From NCBI RefSeq assembly GCF_041146395.1, contig NC_090997.1, forward strand, positions 31,661,501-31,725,500: 64,000 nt of DNA, read 5' to 3'. Shown here piece by piece: positions 52,931 through 64,000 of the stretch. This stretch comes from Eulemur rufifrons (lineage: Eukaryota; Chordata; Mammalia; Primates; Lemuridae). How positions within the stretch are numbered: the first letter of the stretch is position 1; every line of letters starts with the position of its first letter. The notes under the pieces are model-generated. The model saw only the letters and a list, made by a program, of their open reading frames with translations. It made no database searches and had not been told where the DNA came from. The position numbers and the translations under genes are program-made.

Positions 52931-53099
52931 CATTGGATATCAATCTGCCTACCAGTTGCATACTCACCAGTAGTAATATTACTCAGACTGTATTTCTATT
53001 TCCTATCCAGAAGGGCATTTTGAGAGACCGATTCCTACTTTGCAGAAATCTAGATACACTGTATTTTCAGTTACCCCTGGTCTGTTTTAAAAACAAATG

Positions 53100-53295
53100 A
53101 GCTTAATAGCTTTAGAGCACAGACTCTGCACCATACTGCCTGGTGTATAACCTAGGACAAGTTATTTAACCTCTCTGTCTTTAGTTTCATCATCTGCAAA
53201 GTAGGAGTACTAATCATACCTTTATCCTAGGTCTTTATAGAATTTCAAGATGCTTAAAATAGTGTTTGGCACATAGTAAATATTAGAGAAGTATT
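53100..53295 (+). repeat. MIR SINE
   Basis: TTTAGAGCACAGACTCTGCA, AACCTAGGACAAGTTATTTA, ACCTCTCTGTCTTTAG, CATCATCTGCAAAGTAGG and GTTTGGCACATAGTAAATAT form a clear sense MIR. Confidence 0.88.
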
Positions 53296-53895
53296 TGGTA
53301 AAAATGGTAATATGGTAAATAGTATGGTAAATAGCTTTCTTATGAACTCTATTTGATCATAATGACATCCATTTTCTTCTTATGTTAAAAGTATACTTTT
53401 TAAAATCTATTGTAGATTGTTGCTAGGGATCAATATGAAGCAGTATGTTTCTTCTTTAGTTTTCTACCATACCTCATATTGTCTTGCAATGCAGCATAAA
53501 CTCCAACAGAATAGCAACTCTGTTCTCTGTATTTTTTTATTTAACTTTTATTACCACTGTCAAGCTTGCAGATTTCCTCATAGGCACACATTTCTTTAAA
53601 ATATGGAGTTGCTTGTTTTTTTCCATCTATGAGAACCATTATTTTTGAATGAAGATTGTATCCATTTTTAGCTACATTCTAAAAGTTAATGTTGATATCC
53701 ATGGAATTATATGTCTTCTTGTGTCAAAAATTTCTATTCATTCTATTAACTTGTGCTGAACACACTTTATGTCAACATCTAAACACTGTATTGTTCCTGA
53801 TCTTCTTACTAGAAAGATATTTTCTTCAGTGTGTTCCTGAGCCTCTTAATTTTTATACTGCTTTCTGTCATATTTGACACCTACATCAGCTATAT
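53296..53895. other. Intronic sequence, nothing recognised
   Basis: AT-rich with short nested GGTAAATAGTATGGTAAATAG duplication near 53314; no named repeat. Confidence 0.4.
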
Positions 53896-53907
53896 CCAGT
53901 GGAATTT

Positions 53908-54085
53908 ACTATGATGATGGAAATATTCTAATTTGCATAGTCCAATTTGGTAAGCACTGTTGAGCATTTGAATTGTGTCTAGGGCATCTGAGGAGGTGAA
54001 TTTTAAATTTTATTTAATTTTAATTAATTTAAATTTAAATAGCTACATGTGGCTAGTGGCTCCTATATTGGACAGCTCTAGAGAA
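53908..54085. mobile_element. Nonautonomous DNA transposon (hAT-type), family unresolved
   Basis: GATGGAAATATTCTAATTTG, the A/T core AATTTTAAATTTTATTTAAT, and GCTACATGTGGCTAGTGGCT ending ATTGGACAGCTCTAG form a well-known short palindromic mammalian element that I cannot name with certainty. Confidence 0.6.
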
Positions 54086-54594
54086 AATCCTCACCTTTCT
54101 ATTTTCAGTTAAAACACTCGGCTTCATTCTATTAATAACTTGTACCTATTTACTGACTGTATTTGTATGCAGTTTTGTCTTATACATTATACGTGTATTT
54201 CTTATATCCCAGTGATCAAGTTATTTTTGCTTCATTTTCTGTATTTTCCATATAGTAGTAATACATATCCTTAAATGATTGGAAGTGTGCACATGTATTT
54301 CTGTTTGTAGAGTATTAATGTACTACCTTTTCATATCGAGTACTTGCTTGACTTTAATTGTTTTGCAAATAAAAATAATAATATTCAGTTAATTTTACAA
54401 AATTCCTTTCTAGCATAGTTCTTTTTCTGTGTAAAATAAGTTGGAATGATGCTTTGTTGAAAATAAACAGGATAGTACATTGGTGCAAAAGGTGATTATC
54501 TATATTTAAAAAAAATAGTTTAAACCCAATAAGAACATTTTGCATTTGAGGCCACACCAGGAGACTCTACATTATTGGGGAAATATATGTGTTA

Positions 54595-54745
54595 AATTTG
54601 GGGTTTTAATGGTTTTATTGATGTATAATTGATAAAAATCCATGGCTCCTACCTAAAGTGAACAATTTCATAAGATTTGACATACATATAGACTTGTGAA
54701 GCTATCATCACAATCAACACAATGAACATATGCATCATCTCAAAA
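54595..54745 (-). mobile_element. L1M 3'UTR fragment, antisense
   Basis: TTTTATTGATGTATAATTGA, AGTGAACAATTTCATAAGAT, CTATCATCACAATCAACACA match the reverse complement of an old L1 3'UTR. Confidence 0.6.
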
Positions 54746-54845
54746 AATAATGTTCATTATGAAAAAAATAACAAAAACAGAAAAAATATAAAGAAGAGAA
54801 TAAAAATCATCCAGGTGGCACAAAGCAAAGATTATTACTACTAAC

Positions 54846-54872
54846 TGCACACACACACGTACACACACACCC
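54846..54872. repeat. (CA)n microsatellite
   Basis: ACACACACACGTACACACACAC on the + strand. Confidence 0.85.
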
Positions 54873-54904
54873 AGTGATAGACTTTGTTGAGTTCTTTCTA
54901 TACA

Positions 54905-55655
54905 TAATTTTTTTTATTTTTAAGCACTTTAATGATTGTACAGATAATACATGTTTTCAATAGAAAAAGATTAAAAGCATTGAAGAGTAAAGTGAAGAAA
55001 AAAATCATCCATAATCACAAAATGCATAGATTAACCACTTTTCTTGTTTTGGTTTATATTCTCCCAGAATTGCTTTTAAGACTCATAGGTAGACAGGTAT
55101 GCAGATAGGCAGGTAGATGAATGGGTACGTAGGCAAGCATTTTTAAAAATTGAGTTATACTGTATATACGCAGAGAGTGCCAATAAAATTATACAGCTTT
55201 CAGATGGTATTCAAACAAAAATAGGTGTCATATGGGTATGTGTCATTCACAAGGGTACTGGGGGACATTTTGAACATTTGTAATTTTAAAGTAATAAAAA
55301 CAGATGTTGGTTAACATTATTACACTGAATTTGTCAATTCACTAATTGTATCTTACTTTTTATATTATGAGAATTTTTTCTTGTATAAAATAAAATTCAT
55401 AAACATGATTTTAATGGCTGCGTCACAGTCCATTCATTATCTATATGCTCTTAACTAATTTTCTATTATTGGATATTTAGTATGTTTCTCTTTTTTTACT
55501 CCTATAAATATTGCACTCTGCATATTAGTGCCTAAAACATTTTATCTCTGATTATTTTAGTAGGTTACTTTCTTAGAAGCAAAAGTCACTGACCCAAATG
55601 AAATGAACAGATTTAAGATCCTTGATATGTATTGCCAAATTGCCCTCCAGCAAGT
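54905..55655 (-). mobile_element. Old LINE-1 (L1M) 3' region, antisense
   Basis: Phrases near 55420-55650 (AATGGCTGCGTCACAGTCCA, CTATTATTGGATATTTAGTA, ATATGTATTGCCAAATTGCC, CTCCAGCAAG) are the reverse complement of the L1 ORF2-terminal region. The start near 54905 is uncertain. The element ends about 250 bp before collagen exon C. Confidence 0.6.
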
Positions 55656-55913
55656 TTTTTGTTGCTTACAGAAGAAAATAAGTAATTTTTGTTATATTTC
55701 TACCATTTAATCATTTTTATGCAGCTTTCTTTGAACCTTTAAACTTCTCTTTGGTTTTAGGACTCAATTATTTTTTATTAAATGTTTCTTTCAAGGGATT
55801 AACCAAACAATCACATTGTTATAGATACCTAAGCAATGTAACTCTTCTATTTTTTCCTAGTGAAGGTTTTTTCAGATATAAGATTTTTCATTGTATAAAT
55901 TCTTTCTTTCTAG

Positions 55914-55967
55914 GGCGAACAAGGAGAAAAAGGAGATCCAGGTCTGTCTGGTCCTAATGGACTAAAT
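55914..55967 (+). CDS. Collagen triple-helix exon C (54 nt, 6 Gly-X-Y triplets)
   Basis: This internal exon encodes GEQGEKGDPGLSGPNGLN, six Gly-X-Y triplets. The 54-nt length is the classic ancestral collagen exon unit. The acceptor follows a T-rich tract (ATTCTTTCTTTCTAG) and the donor is GTAAGC. Phase is 0 at both ends, so it reads on from the upstream exon without a shift and recreates a Lys-Gly-Glu step at the junction. It holds one Y-position proline (GDP) and one X-position proline (GPN); two triplets end in Asn. An overlapping reading frame at 55751-55957 in another phase is only a shadow. The preceding 42.7 kb contain no further convincing Gly-X-Y exon by eye, but a divergent short exon could be missed. 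The gene symbol is not assigned. Confidence 0.9.
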
Positions 55968-57640
55968 GTAAGCCTAATCTTTTTTCTTATATACTGTTTC
56001 ATTGTGCCACTGAAATATACCATCTAACGCTATTAAGATTTGACTCTCCTTGGCAGAACTAGCCACAGTCAAGCAAAATTAAGAAGTAAGGTAGCTTTTT
56101 TACATGACTCAGTAGAGGCCCTGTGTTTTTAGTTTCATTACAGGTCGTTCTTTGGCTTTATGTATTTTGTATCTGTGCTTATCCTTAACAGCCCTTTCTT
56201 CCTTGGTGTTTCTGGCTTGCATTTTTTCTAGTCTTCTTTCTCTGTCTTATTTCTTCTTACAAATATTCTGTTGTGGCCTCTGCTCTTACCCTGGGTTCAC
56301 TTTTCATCTCATTCCAAATCTCCATCTAGTGAGGGTTCTGTTTGGTAGAATTGCAGTGATGAGAAGAAAGAAAAGAAGAGAGAGAAACTGTGAATCTGTG
56401 TTGCTCCCCCCCACTGCACCAGATCCTCAACATTAGGGACACCATGGGACATCCTCAAATCCCAGTCATCTCCTTCCTTTCCTTTCAGGACAATTATCCT
56501 CCCAGAATTTCACATCAGTTCTTAGGATGAAATTTGAAAGATAGCCCAAACCTGGGTTTTGCTCTGGAATGTCATCTTATTTCAAGTCATCAAACTCACT
56601 ATTTCCTATAGATATACTAACTTTACTGGTAGGGGAAGTATCCAAAATGAGAGTTAGTTTTTCCCTCAGTCTCCCTTTCTCACTTACATAAATATGTTTT
56701 AGAAAGGGCCTGAAGGGCCACACTACTTACTTTGTGGATATAAGAATGAGGAAACCCTATATGAGGCTATATTTAGTTCATTAATGCCCTGGAAGTGTTA
56801 GGAAACCCATCGTGTAACAGCAGGTCATTACAATGGAAGAGGGACTGAAGACCAATCCTTGGGGCCTGTGGAGAAAGTAAGAGGGATACCTGAGTGGGGG
56901 GGTCTCTCAAAAGAGAAACGTCCCAGTAGATAATACTTGTAGTTCACACTGGCATGAAACTCTGTCCATGCGTACCCCTCAATAGCTTTATCTTTTTATT
57001 TACTTCCTAAGAAGCCTCATTCATGTCCTTAATATGACTCTCAATCTTGTTCTTCTCCCCTTGGAAGTCTTTTTTCTACACCAGAGAATAGGCACTAGCA
57101 CCAGTGGTTAAGGGGGTCTCTATCTTCTTTTTCACCTGTAGTATATCAGGACACTGAATGTTACAACCGTTGGTCCATATGTTCAAATAGAGCATCTGAT
57201 TCAGCTCCCTAACCCTGTCAGTAGAGGTACCTGAAATGGGAAGAGTTCTAGAGTGGAAAGCCAGGGTCCTGTTTGTATCCCAGTTCCATCACAGATGAGC
57301 AAATCACTTCTCAGAGTCTGTAAAGTGATGGACCTAGAATAGATTCTCAAGTCCCCATCACTATGATGTCTTATGATTTTATACAAAGAGATTATTAAGA
57401 TTATAGACTTGAAAACCATCATGAGACTTGAAGCATTCATTCAAGTTTATTGAATTCCTTCTACATGTAAGAAACTGTGAGAAAAACAAAACAAGAATAT
57501 AGCTGGAGCCAGAGTATGGAAAGTACTGCAAATGAGGATGTTTGTATTTTCTCCTCTAAACATAGGGGAGATATGGCCCACACTGAGTTTAAATGAAGAC
57601 TCATTTTGTAGTGTGTTCTAAAGTGGATAGAATTTGGATT
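55968..57640. other. Intron downstream of exon C
   Basis: Mixed sequence. 57235-57345 resembles a diverged sense MIR (GAAAGCCAGGGTCCTGTTTG, AGTTCCATCACAGATGAGCA). Frames at 56152-56436 (+) and 57201-57730 (-) lack domains. No further exon seen. Confidence 0.45.
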
Positions 57641-57644
57641 TATG

Positions 57645-60600
57645 GGGGAGGTGGGAGATGGCCAAATAGAAACCTCTAGCAATTGTCCGTGTGCACGAAT
57701 ACCAATTTCACCAACTATCCACACAAGCAAGCACCTTCAGAAGAACCAAAAATCAGGTGAGCGATCATACTACCTAGTTTTAACACTATATCAAGGAAAG
57801 AGGCACTGAAGAAGCCAGAAAAGACAATCTTGCATTACCTATACCACCCCTTCCCCAACCCCCAGCAGGGAAGCACCAGCACCACCAGTGGAGAGAGAAC
57901 ATGTGCACCTTGGGGAGGGAGAGTGAAGTGACTGTGGGACTTTGCATTGAAACTCAGAACCAACAGGGGAACACAACATAGGGCATAATTCTGCCAGTGC
58001 TCACACAGGGAGCATTTTGAACAGTCCAGCCAGAGGGAAATCCTCCACCCTGAAACTGGAGTTCCACTAACCCCATGACTGGCGACAAAAAGCACCCTGG
58101 GGCCTGAACTAAATTCATAAGGCAATTGGGCCACAACAGCTGCAGTCCTTGGGCAATTTCTGTGGCTGTGCTGGCTCGGAGCCAGTGGACCTAGGGTGCA
58201 CACGACCTAATGAGACACAAGGGGCAGTGGTCAAGTCACTACCTATGTCACCCCTCCTTCAGCAACAGGCAGCATGTCTCAGGGACATTCTTCTTCCACT
58301 TGGGGAAAGGAAAGGGTGGAGCTCAGAGGACTTTGGTTTGCAACTTGGGTACCAGCTTAGCCACAGTAAAATAAAGTACCAAGCAGATTCCTGAAGGCCC
58401 TGAGTCCAGGTTTTAATTGCTACATGGCATTTCCAAACCCACGCTGGGCTGGAAGGAAACATGCTACCCTGAAGGGAAAAACCCAGTCCTGTCAGGCTTC
58501 ACCACTTACTGAACTATAGAGCCCTTGGGCTTTGAATAAACAACAGAGGTAGCCAGGCAACAGTCACCACTGGCTTTGGGTGAGACTGGGCTAGCTTTAG
58601 GTGTGACCTGGTGCTGGTAGCCATGAGGGAGTGCCCACATCACCCCTCCCCCAACTCCAGCAGCCCAGCAAAGAGAGTGAGGGAAGAAAGTGAGAGAATT
58701 TGCCTGGTAATCCAGGGAATTCCTCAATATCTTACCCAAGTCCACCAAGGTGGTACCACGAGGTGTCTACAAGAGTCACAGCATTACTGGGCTTGGGGTA
58801 GCTCCACTGCTGATATGGCTGCAATGACCAAAGATTTAGATCATGACACTTAATTTCCTTTGAAAATTGGAAAGCATTCTCAAAATATAGTTTAAAAAAG
58901 CCCAGACTGTGAGGATTAAAATAAATATCTAATTCTTCAATGCCCATACATCAATGAACCTCCACAAGCATTAAGAACATCCAGGAAGAGATGATGTCAC
59001 CAAACAAACTAAATAAGATACTAATGACCAATCCTGAAGTGATGGAGATATGTGATCTTTCAAACAAAGAATTCAAAATAGCTGTCCTGAAGAAGCTCAA
59101 TGAAGTTCAAGACAACACAGACGAGGAATTCAGAAGCCTGTCAGATAAATTTAACAAAGAAATTGAAATAATAAAAGATTAAGCAGAAATTTTAGAGCTA
59201 AAGAATTCAATTGGCAAACTGAGAAATGCTTCAGAATCTCTCAACAGCAGAATTGACCAAGCAAAAGAAAGAATTAGTGAGCTTGAAGGCAGACTATTTG
59301 AAAATAGCAGAAGCAGTAATAAAAAGTCTCCCATCAAAGAAAAGCCCGGGACCTGATGACTTCACTACTGAATTCTACCAAGCATTCAAAGAAGAACTAA
59401 TAACAACCCTATTTAAATATTCCAAAAAATCAAAGTGGAAGAGATATTTCCAAACTCATTCTACAAGGCCTGTATCACCCTGATACCAAAACCAGACAAA
59501 GACACAACAAAAAAAAAAGAAATCTGTAGACCAATATCTCTGATGAACATAGATGTAAAAATTCTAAACAAAATACTAGCACACTGAATTCAACAACATA
59601 TTAAAAAGATAATTCATCATGATCAAAAATCTAGGTATAGAAGGAACTTATTTCAACAAGATAAAAGCCATATGTGACAGACCCACAGCTAGTGCAATAC
59701 CAAAAGGGGAAAACTGAAAGCCTTTCCTATAAGATCTGAAAGAAGACAAGGATGCCCACTTTCACCACTGTTATTCAGCATAATACTGGCAGTTCTAGCT
59801 AGAGCAATCAGACAAGAGAAAGAAATAAAGGGCATCCAAACTGGAAAGGAAGAAGCCAAATTATCCTGTTTGCAGATAATAGGACCTTATATTTAGAGAA
59901 ACCTAAAGACTCCACTCAAAAACTATTAGAACTGATAAACAAATTCAGGAAATTTGCAGGATACAAAAACAGTAGACAAAAATCAATAGCATTTCTATAT
60001 GCCAACAATAAACAAACTGAAAAATCAAGAAAATAATCCCATTTATAATAGCTAAAAATAAAATACAATAAAATACATAGGAATAAAATTAACCAAAGAA
60101 GTGAAATATCTCTATAATGAAAACTATAAAACATTGATAAAAGAAATTGAAGAAGATACAAAAAAATGGAAAGATATTCCATGCTCATGGATTGGAAGAA
60201 TCAATATTGTTAAAATGTCAGTATTACCCAAAGCAATCTACAGATTCAATGCAATCCCCATCAAAATACCAATGACATTCTTCACAGAAATAGAAAAGAT
60301 AACCCTAAAATTATATGGAAACACAAAAGACCCACAATAGCCAAAACCATCTGGAACAAAAAGAATAAAACTGGGGGAATCACATTACCTGACTTCAAAT
60401 TATACTACAGAGCTATAGCAAACAAAACAGCATTTTACTGGCATAAAAACAGACACACAGACCAATGGAACAGAATAGAGAACTCTCAAATAAATCCGCA
60501 CATATATAGTGAACCTATCCTTTGAAAAAGGTGCCAAGAACATACAGTGGAGAAAGGATAGTCTCTTCAATAATTGGTGCTGAGAAAACTGGATATGCAT

Positions 60601-60830
60601 ATGCAAAAGGATGAAACTAGACCCCTGTCACCATATCCAAAAATCAAATCAAAATGGATTAAAGACTTAAATCTAAGACCTGAAACTATGAAACTACTAA
60701 AAGAAAATACTGGAGAAACATTTCGGGACATTGGTCTGGGCAAGGACTTCTTGAGTAATACCCCCAAAGCACAGGCAACCAAAATAAAATTGGATAAATG
60801 GGATCACATCCAGCTTGATTATTACACTGT
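57645..60830 (+). mobile_element. LINE-1 with 5' end, internally deleted
   Basis: Starts with L1 5'UTR sequence (GAGGTGGGAGATGGCCAAAT), includes the 5'UTR to about 58985, and the ORF1 N-terminus (58991-59180, MMSPNKLNKI). Near 59300 it jumps from ORF1 directly into ORF2 reverse transcriptase ([20 protein letters not shown]), deleting the rest of ORF1 and the ORF2 endonuclease. RT then runs with stops, FADN in place of FADD, through NLPDF-like and [13 protein letters not shown] sequence, ending at 60817-60830 before the C-terminus. Not functional. Confidence 0.85.
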
Positions 60831-60954
60831 TATTGTTGTTGGTGGTGGTGTTTATATTGTGTTATAATTCATAAACTGCTTTCACAAGGAATTTGAAATT
60901 CCATCCTCACCCAGCTTGATGGACTAGCTAGAGCAGGCGGTGATAGCATCTCTA

Positions 60955-61090
60955 TGTAACACTATAGGACGGTTCCCCTTTCTCCACAACCTTGCCAGTG
61001 TTCATTATTGCCTATCTTTTTGATAAAAGACATTTTAATGGGAGTGAGATGATATCTTATTATAGTTTTGATTTCCATTTCTCAGAGAAA
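60955..61090 (-). mobile_element. LINE-1 ORF2 fragment, antisense
   Basis: GGTTCCCCTTTCTCCACAAC, TTTTTGATAAAAGACATTTT and GAGTGAGATGATATCTTATT are the reverse complement of the L1 ORF2 terminal region. Opposite in orientation to the L1 just upstream, so it is either a separate copy or an inverted remnant. Confidence 0.75.
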
Positions 61091-61655
61091 AGAAATAAAG
61101 ATTTGGGAAATTAAGCAACTTTCTTTTATAAAATACTAAAATCAGGCTTTAGCCCTAAATTTTGGACTGAAATGTCTAATTTTTCCAGTAAATTGTGCCA
61201 CACATCATTGCCTATTTTCAATGCTAAAAAAACTGACTATGCAAACTAAAGTAATTCAGCATTTATGACAGTTCACTCTGACTTTCAATAAGCACAGGTA
61301 TGCATTCTTAGGAAATGAAGGGTATTATAATGGCTATTTCAATTTGAATTAAAGTCAAGCCATTATGGAGATTATAACTTCAGAAATATTACATTAGAAT
61401 GTATAGTAAACAAATCCAGTGGGCCAGCTCACACCAGCTACTTACTAAATCAGAGTAAATTGGAATGATTTAATATTCCTACTAAATGAATTCAAGCTTC
61501 TTTCTTTCATAGTTTTTACTGTTGCATATTGCATATATCTTAATGCCAGTGTATCTTATAATAATTTCTCCTGTGCCAGCTTTACCACAAAAATGGGCCA
61601 GCTCACTTTGCAAAATATAAACTTAATTTAAAAGGAAGTATGTAGCAGTTCAGTT
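61091..61655. other. Intronic sequence, nothing recognised
   Basis: AT-rich and non-repetitive by eye. GGGCCAGCTCAC occurs twice (near 61421 and 61595). Confidence 0.4.
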
Positions 61656-61659
61656 TTTC

Positions 61660-61800
61660 TCAACGGGGCACTACTGGCATTTTGGAAAGACAATTCTTTG
61701 TCTTGTGAGACTGTCTTGCAAAAGCAGAATGTTTAACATCCTTGAAGCTCACCAACTAAAACTAAGTGCCAATAGCAGCCCCTACTCATTGGGACAACAA
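61660..61800 (-). mobile_element. MER20-type hAT MITE, antisense
   Basis: TTTCTCAACGGGGCACTACT, CAATTCTTTGTCTTGTGAGA, GAATGTTTAACATCCTTG and GTGCCAATAGCAGCCCCTA read as the reverse complement of MER20, truncated at the right end. Confidence 0.75.
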
Positions 61801-62104
61801 CAACAAAAAAATGTTCTGATTTTTTTAAGTGAATCTTGACACTACATTTCGTGTGTGTGCATGTATGTGCCTGAACTTTTGGTTGATCTCCGTGATATTA
61901 CTAAACACATGTATGCTCATATTTCCATTATAGTTCAAATAATGCATACCAAACACATATCGAAATTGTCAAAAATTTGAATTTCTAGAATTTAACCTTC
62001 AAAATACAAGACCTCATCTTTAAACACACTCTAGTATATGTTAAATAATTTTGACTGTGGCCTACTATAAGATACATTTAACAATGGTGTCTTAGAATGG
62101 ACTT

Positions 62105-62275
62105 GAAAGGAGTAATATAAAGTTGTCATTGTGGTCTTTGAGGTCAGACTACCTAGATTTAAATCCCAGCTTTGCCACTTACTAGCTGGCATACTAATTG
62201 GTATATTACTTATCCTGTCTGTGCTTCAGTTTCTTTATTTGCACCATAATATTAATAGTACTTACAGTAGGGGAA
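62105..62275 (+). repeat. MIR SINE
   Basis: TTTGAGGTCAGACTACCTAG, TTTAAATCCCAGCTTTGCCA, CTTACTAGCTGGC, TGTGCTTCAGTTTCTTTATT and AATAGTACTTACAGTA in MIR order. Confidence 0.88.
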
Positions 62276-62279
62276 AAGA

Positions 62280-62985
62280 GAATTTTACTTCCTCTTGTGA
62301 AGATTTCAGTCTGCTGAAACAAACTGACAATAGACAGATGAACAGGCGAAAAGGCACACAAATTTGTTGACATGCATAAGACAGGAGCCATACAAAATAT
62401 GAGACTCCAAGAAGGGCCAGAGGGCTAACGCTTAAATAATGCCCCCTTCATAAGGGAGAGGGAGATGGGTGAATGTAGGCAATTTTGAGGGGTCGTAAAT
62501 GATTTTCAGAGGAATTGAATGGGACCAAGAACTGACAATAATAGCTTATGGACAAGTTACAGGAAGGAAAGGGGTGGAACTGCACAGAGGAAAAAAGATT
62601 GTTTTCTTATGCAGATAAAGTCTCCCAGGTAATCTTGGGGCTTCCCTCAGAACAGACTAAAAGTCTGGGCATGGTGCTGATTTTTGGTCTTTTGCCTTCT
62701 CTAGTGTTTAATCTTTCCTAGGTATTTGAAGAGATTCTTAGGGAGGGGGTTTTAAGACAATTGCCCTTTTGTGGTTTTCTTTTGGAAGATTTCCTCAGTC
62801 TGATAAGGAAACTTCCAGAGAAAGCCCATCCACGGGCCTGGCCGGGGAGAGGGAACAAGGGAAGGTTAGAAAGTTCTTGGTTCTGGCAGCTTCTAAGGCC
62901 TTTCAATTTCCTTTCATTCAAATGTGCTCAGCATGCCAAAGCATCACACTTTGGGGTTATCACTCTCTGTGCCCCAAAATTACCT
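62280..62985. repeat. Possible ancient LTR-like repeat
   Basis: TTACTTCCTCTTGTGAAGAT, TGCTGAAACAAACTGACAAT, TATGAGACTCCAAGAAGGGC, TTATGCAGATAAAGTCTCCC, TAGGTATTTGAAGAGATTCT and TGCTCAGCATGCCAAAGCAT recur together in a mammalian repeat I recall, probably a solo LTR; class and orientation not secure. Overlapping frames (62718-63086) fall in it and are not genes. Confidence 0.4.
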
Positions 62986-64000
62986 CATGGGTTTTTTTTT
63001 TGTGTGTGAAAATTAAAGAGATCATCATACATAAAGCATTTAGAATAGCATATGGTAAGAACTATATAAACATTCACTATTATTAGAAACTGGATTAAAT
63101 AAAACACATTTGTCTGTAACAGATAGATCTTTTCATGTATTTTTTTTGCATGGGGTTATGTAATCTTAGAAAAGTAGATTTCAATCATTGAGTTTAGTCT
63201 CCTCCTCTGTACCTTTATTATGGTCTTTCAAACATCCTTTATTGGAATTATAGCATCTGATGTTTCTAAAATAATCTCCTTATGTCAATGAAATATGTAC
63301 TACTGAATACAAAAATATTGAAATCACAAAACAAGAGCTATCAGCTGGTAACAGCTGTTGACATTGCTAGGAAATAAGATGCAGCCAGTGGGAGCTGGGG
63401 CAAAGAGTCAATGGGTTAAAAATATTAACAAATAACATTATTTTGTATCATTTTATGTTTTTTAAAGAGTCAACATCCTATGAGCAGTAGGTCTTCCAAT
63501 AAAAATTAATTTTATAGTCTATCTGCTTCTACAGTTCTAGCTGTGACACTGTTCTTCAGCTCCTATGTTGCCTTTAAATAAGAGTTTTTGTCCCCACCTT
63601 CTGTGTAGAGTCAACTACTGTGCTTTGAGAATCTTTATATACATGAATTTTATTGAGAACTTTAATAACAGATACCCATCTTATTCAATATTGAATTCAG
63701 AGTCTGTTCCATTGGTTCTTTATGCTTTACAGAGTGCTGTGTCCTTTCTCCCCAGCACTCAATAACCATTGATAGCAGCAACAGTGTGACATGAGGAGAA
63801 AAATTGCACTTGCAAAAAGCATTACTGATATGCTTCTCAGAGCCTGTTACGATGCCACGGCCTTAACAACACTGTACTTTGTCACAGGAGGACATGAGTT
63901 ACATGGGCCCACTTTGATGGCCATAAAAGTAGAAGCTTGACGAATGCAGTACTTCTCCATTGCATTTTATCCTGTGTGCATTAGAGCACGGTTGTTACAT
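62986..64000. other. Intronic sequence, nothing recognised
   Basis: AT-rich, no exon-like Gly-X-Y block and no named repeat up to the window end. Confidence 0.4.

Noticed and set aside
55751..55957. 68-codon frame overlapping collagen exon C
   Set aside because: It reads the exon in another phase; the Gly-X-Y frame with splice sites is clearly the real one.
58991..59182. L1 ORF1 as an intact coding gene
   Set aside because: Only the N-terminal part remains, followed by a stop and a deletion into ORF2.
62718..63086. Overlapping frames in a GC-richer stretch
   Set aside because: They fall in a probable LTR-like repeat and show no domains.

Overview
This window is nuclear DNA from a primate, most likely a strepsirrhine (lemur or relative). 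It is AT-rich and intron-dominated. Alu, LINE-1, LINE-2, MIR and mammalian DNA-transposon relics are scattered throughout. The younger Alu copies (13781, 28270, 51860 antisense) carry a long A/T-rich middle linker and a GCACTCACTCTAGCC-type right arm. I associate that form with strepsirrhine Alus rather than human-type AluS/Y. No bacterial, plasmid or phage features are present.

The only coding sequence I can support is three short exons on the + strand, all from the triple-helix part of one collagen alpha chain: 10716-10760 (45 nt), 13186-13230 (45 nt) and 55914-55967 (54 nt). Each starts with a complete Gly codon, is a whole number of Gly-X-Y triplets, is phase 0 at both ends, and has a pyrimidine tract plus AG in front and GTAAG/GTAAA behind. 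The introns between them are 2,425 and 42,683 nt. I cannot name the gene from about 48 residues. A large, intron-rich collagen gene (for example COL24A1, COL19A1, COL21A1 or COL25A1) is the class to test.

Layout. 1-10715: intron with MIR, L2 and L1 relics, a 35-nt U2 snRNA fragment with flanking duplications, a TG microsatellite and a palindrome/direct repeat. 10716-13230: two exons. 13231-55913: the giant intron, holding three young-type Alus and an older AluJ-like copy, a twin-primed (inverted) L1 at 31212-33300, a 5'-truncated L1 with a 16-bp target duplication at 20002-20497, a decayed L1M of nearly 5 kb at 43560-48340, a Tigger-type transposon nested in another repeat, MER5A and MER20 relics, MIRs and L2s. 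55914-55967: third exon. 55968-64000: next intron, with an internally deleted L1 (57645-60830), MER20, MIR and a possible LTR relic.

I found no sign of an undescribed genetic system. The most useful observations are the identity and salt-bridge pattern of the collagen exons, the clean twin-priming junction, the U2 retro-fragment, a tandem duplication in an L1 3'UTR and a few non-repetitive blocks that could be conserved regulatory DNA. Repeat family names come from recognition by eye, so boundaries are approximate unless a target duplication is given.
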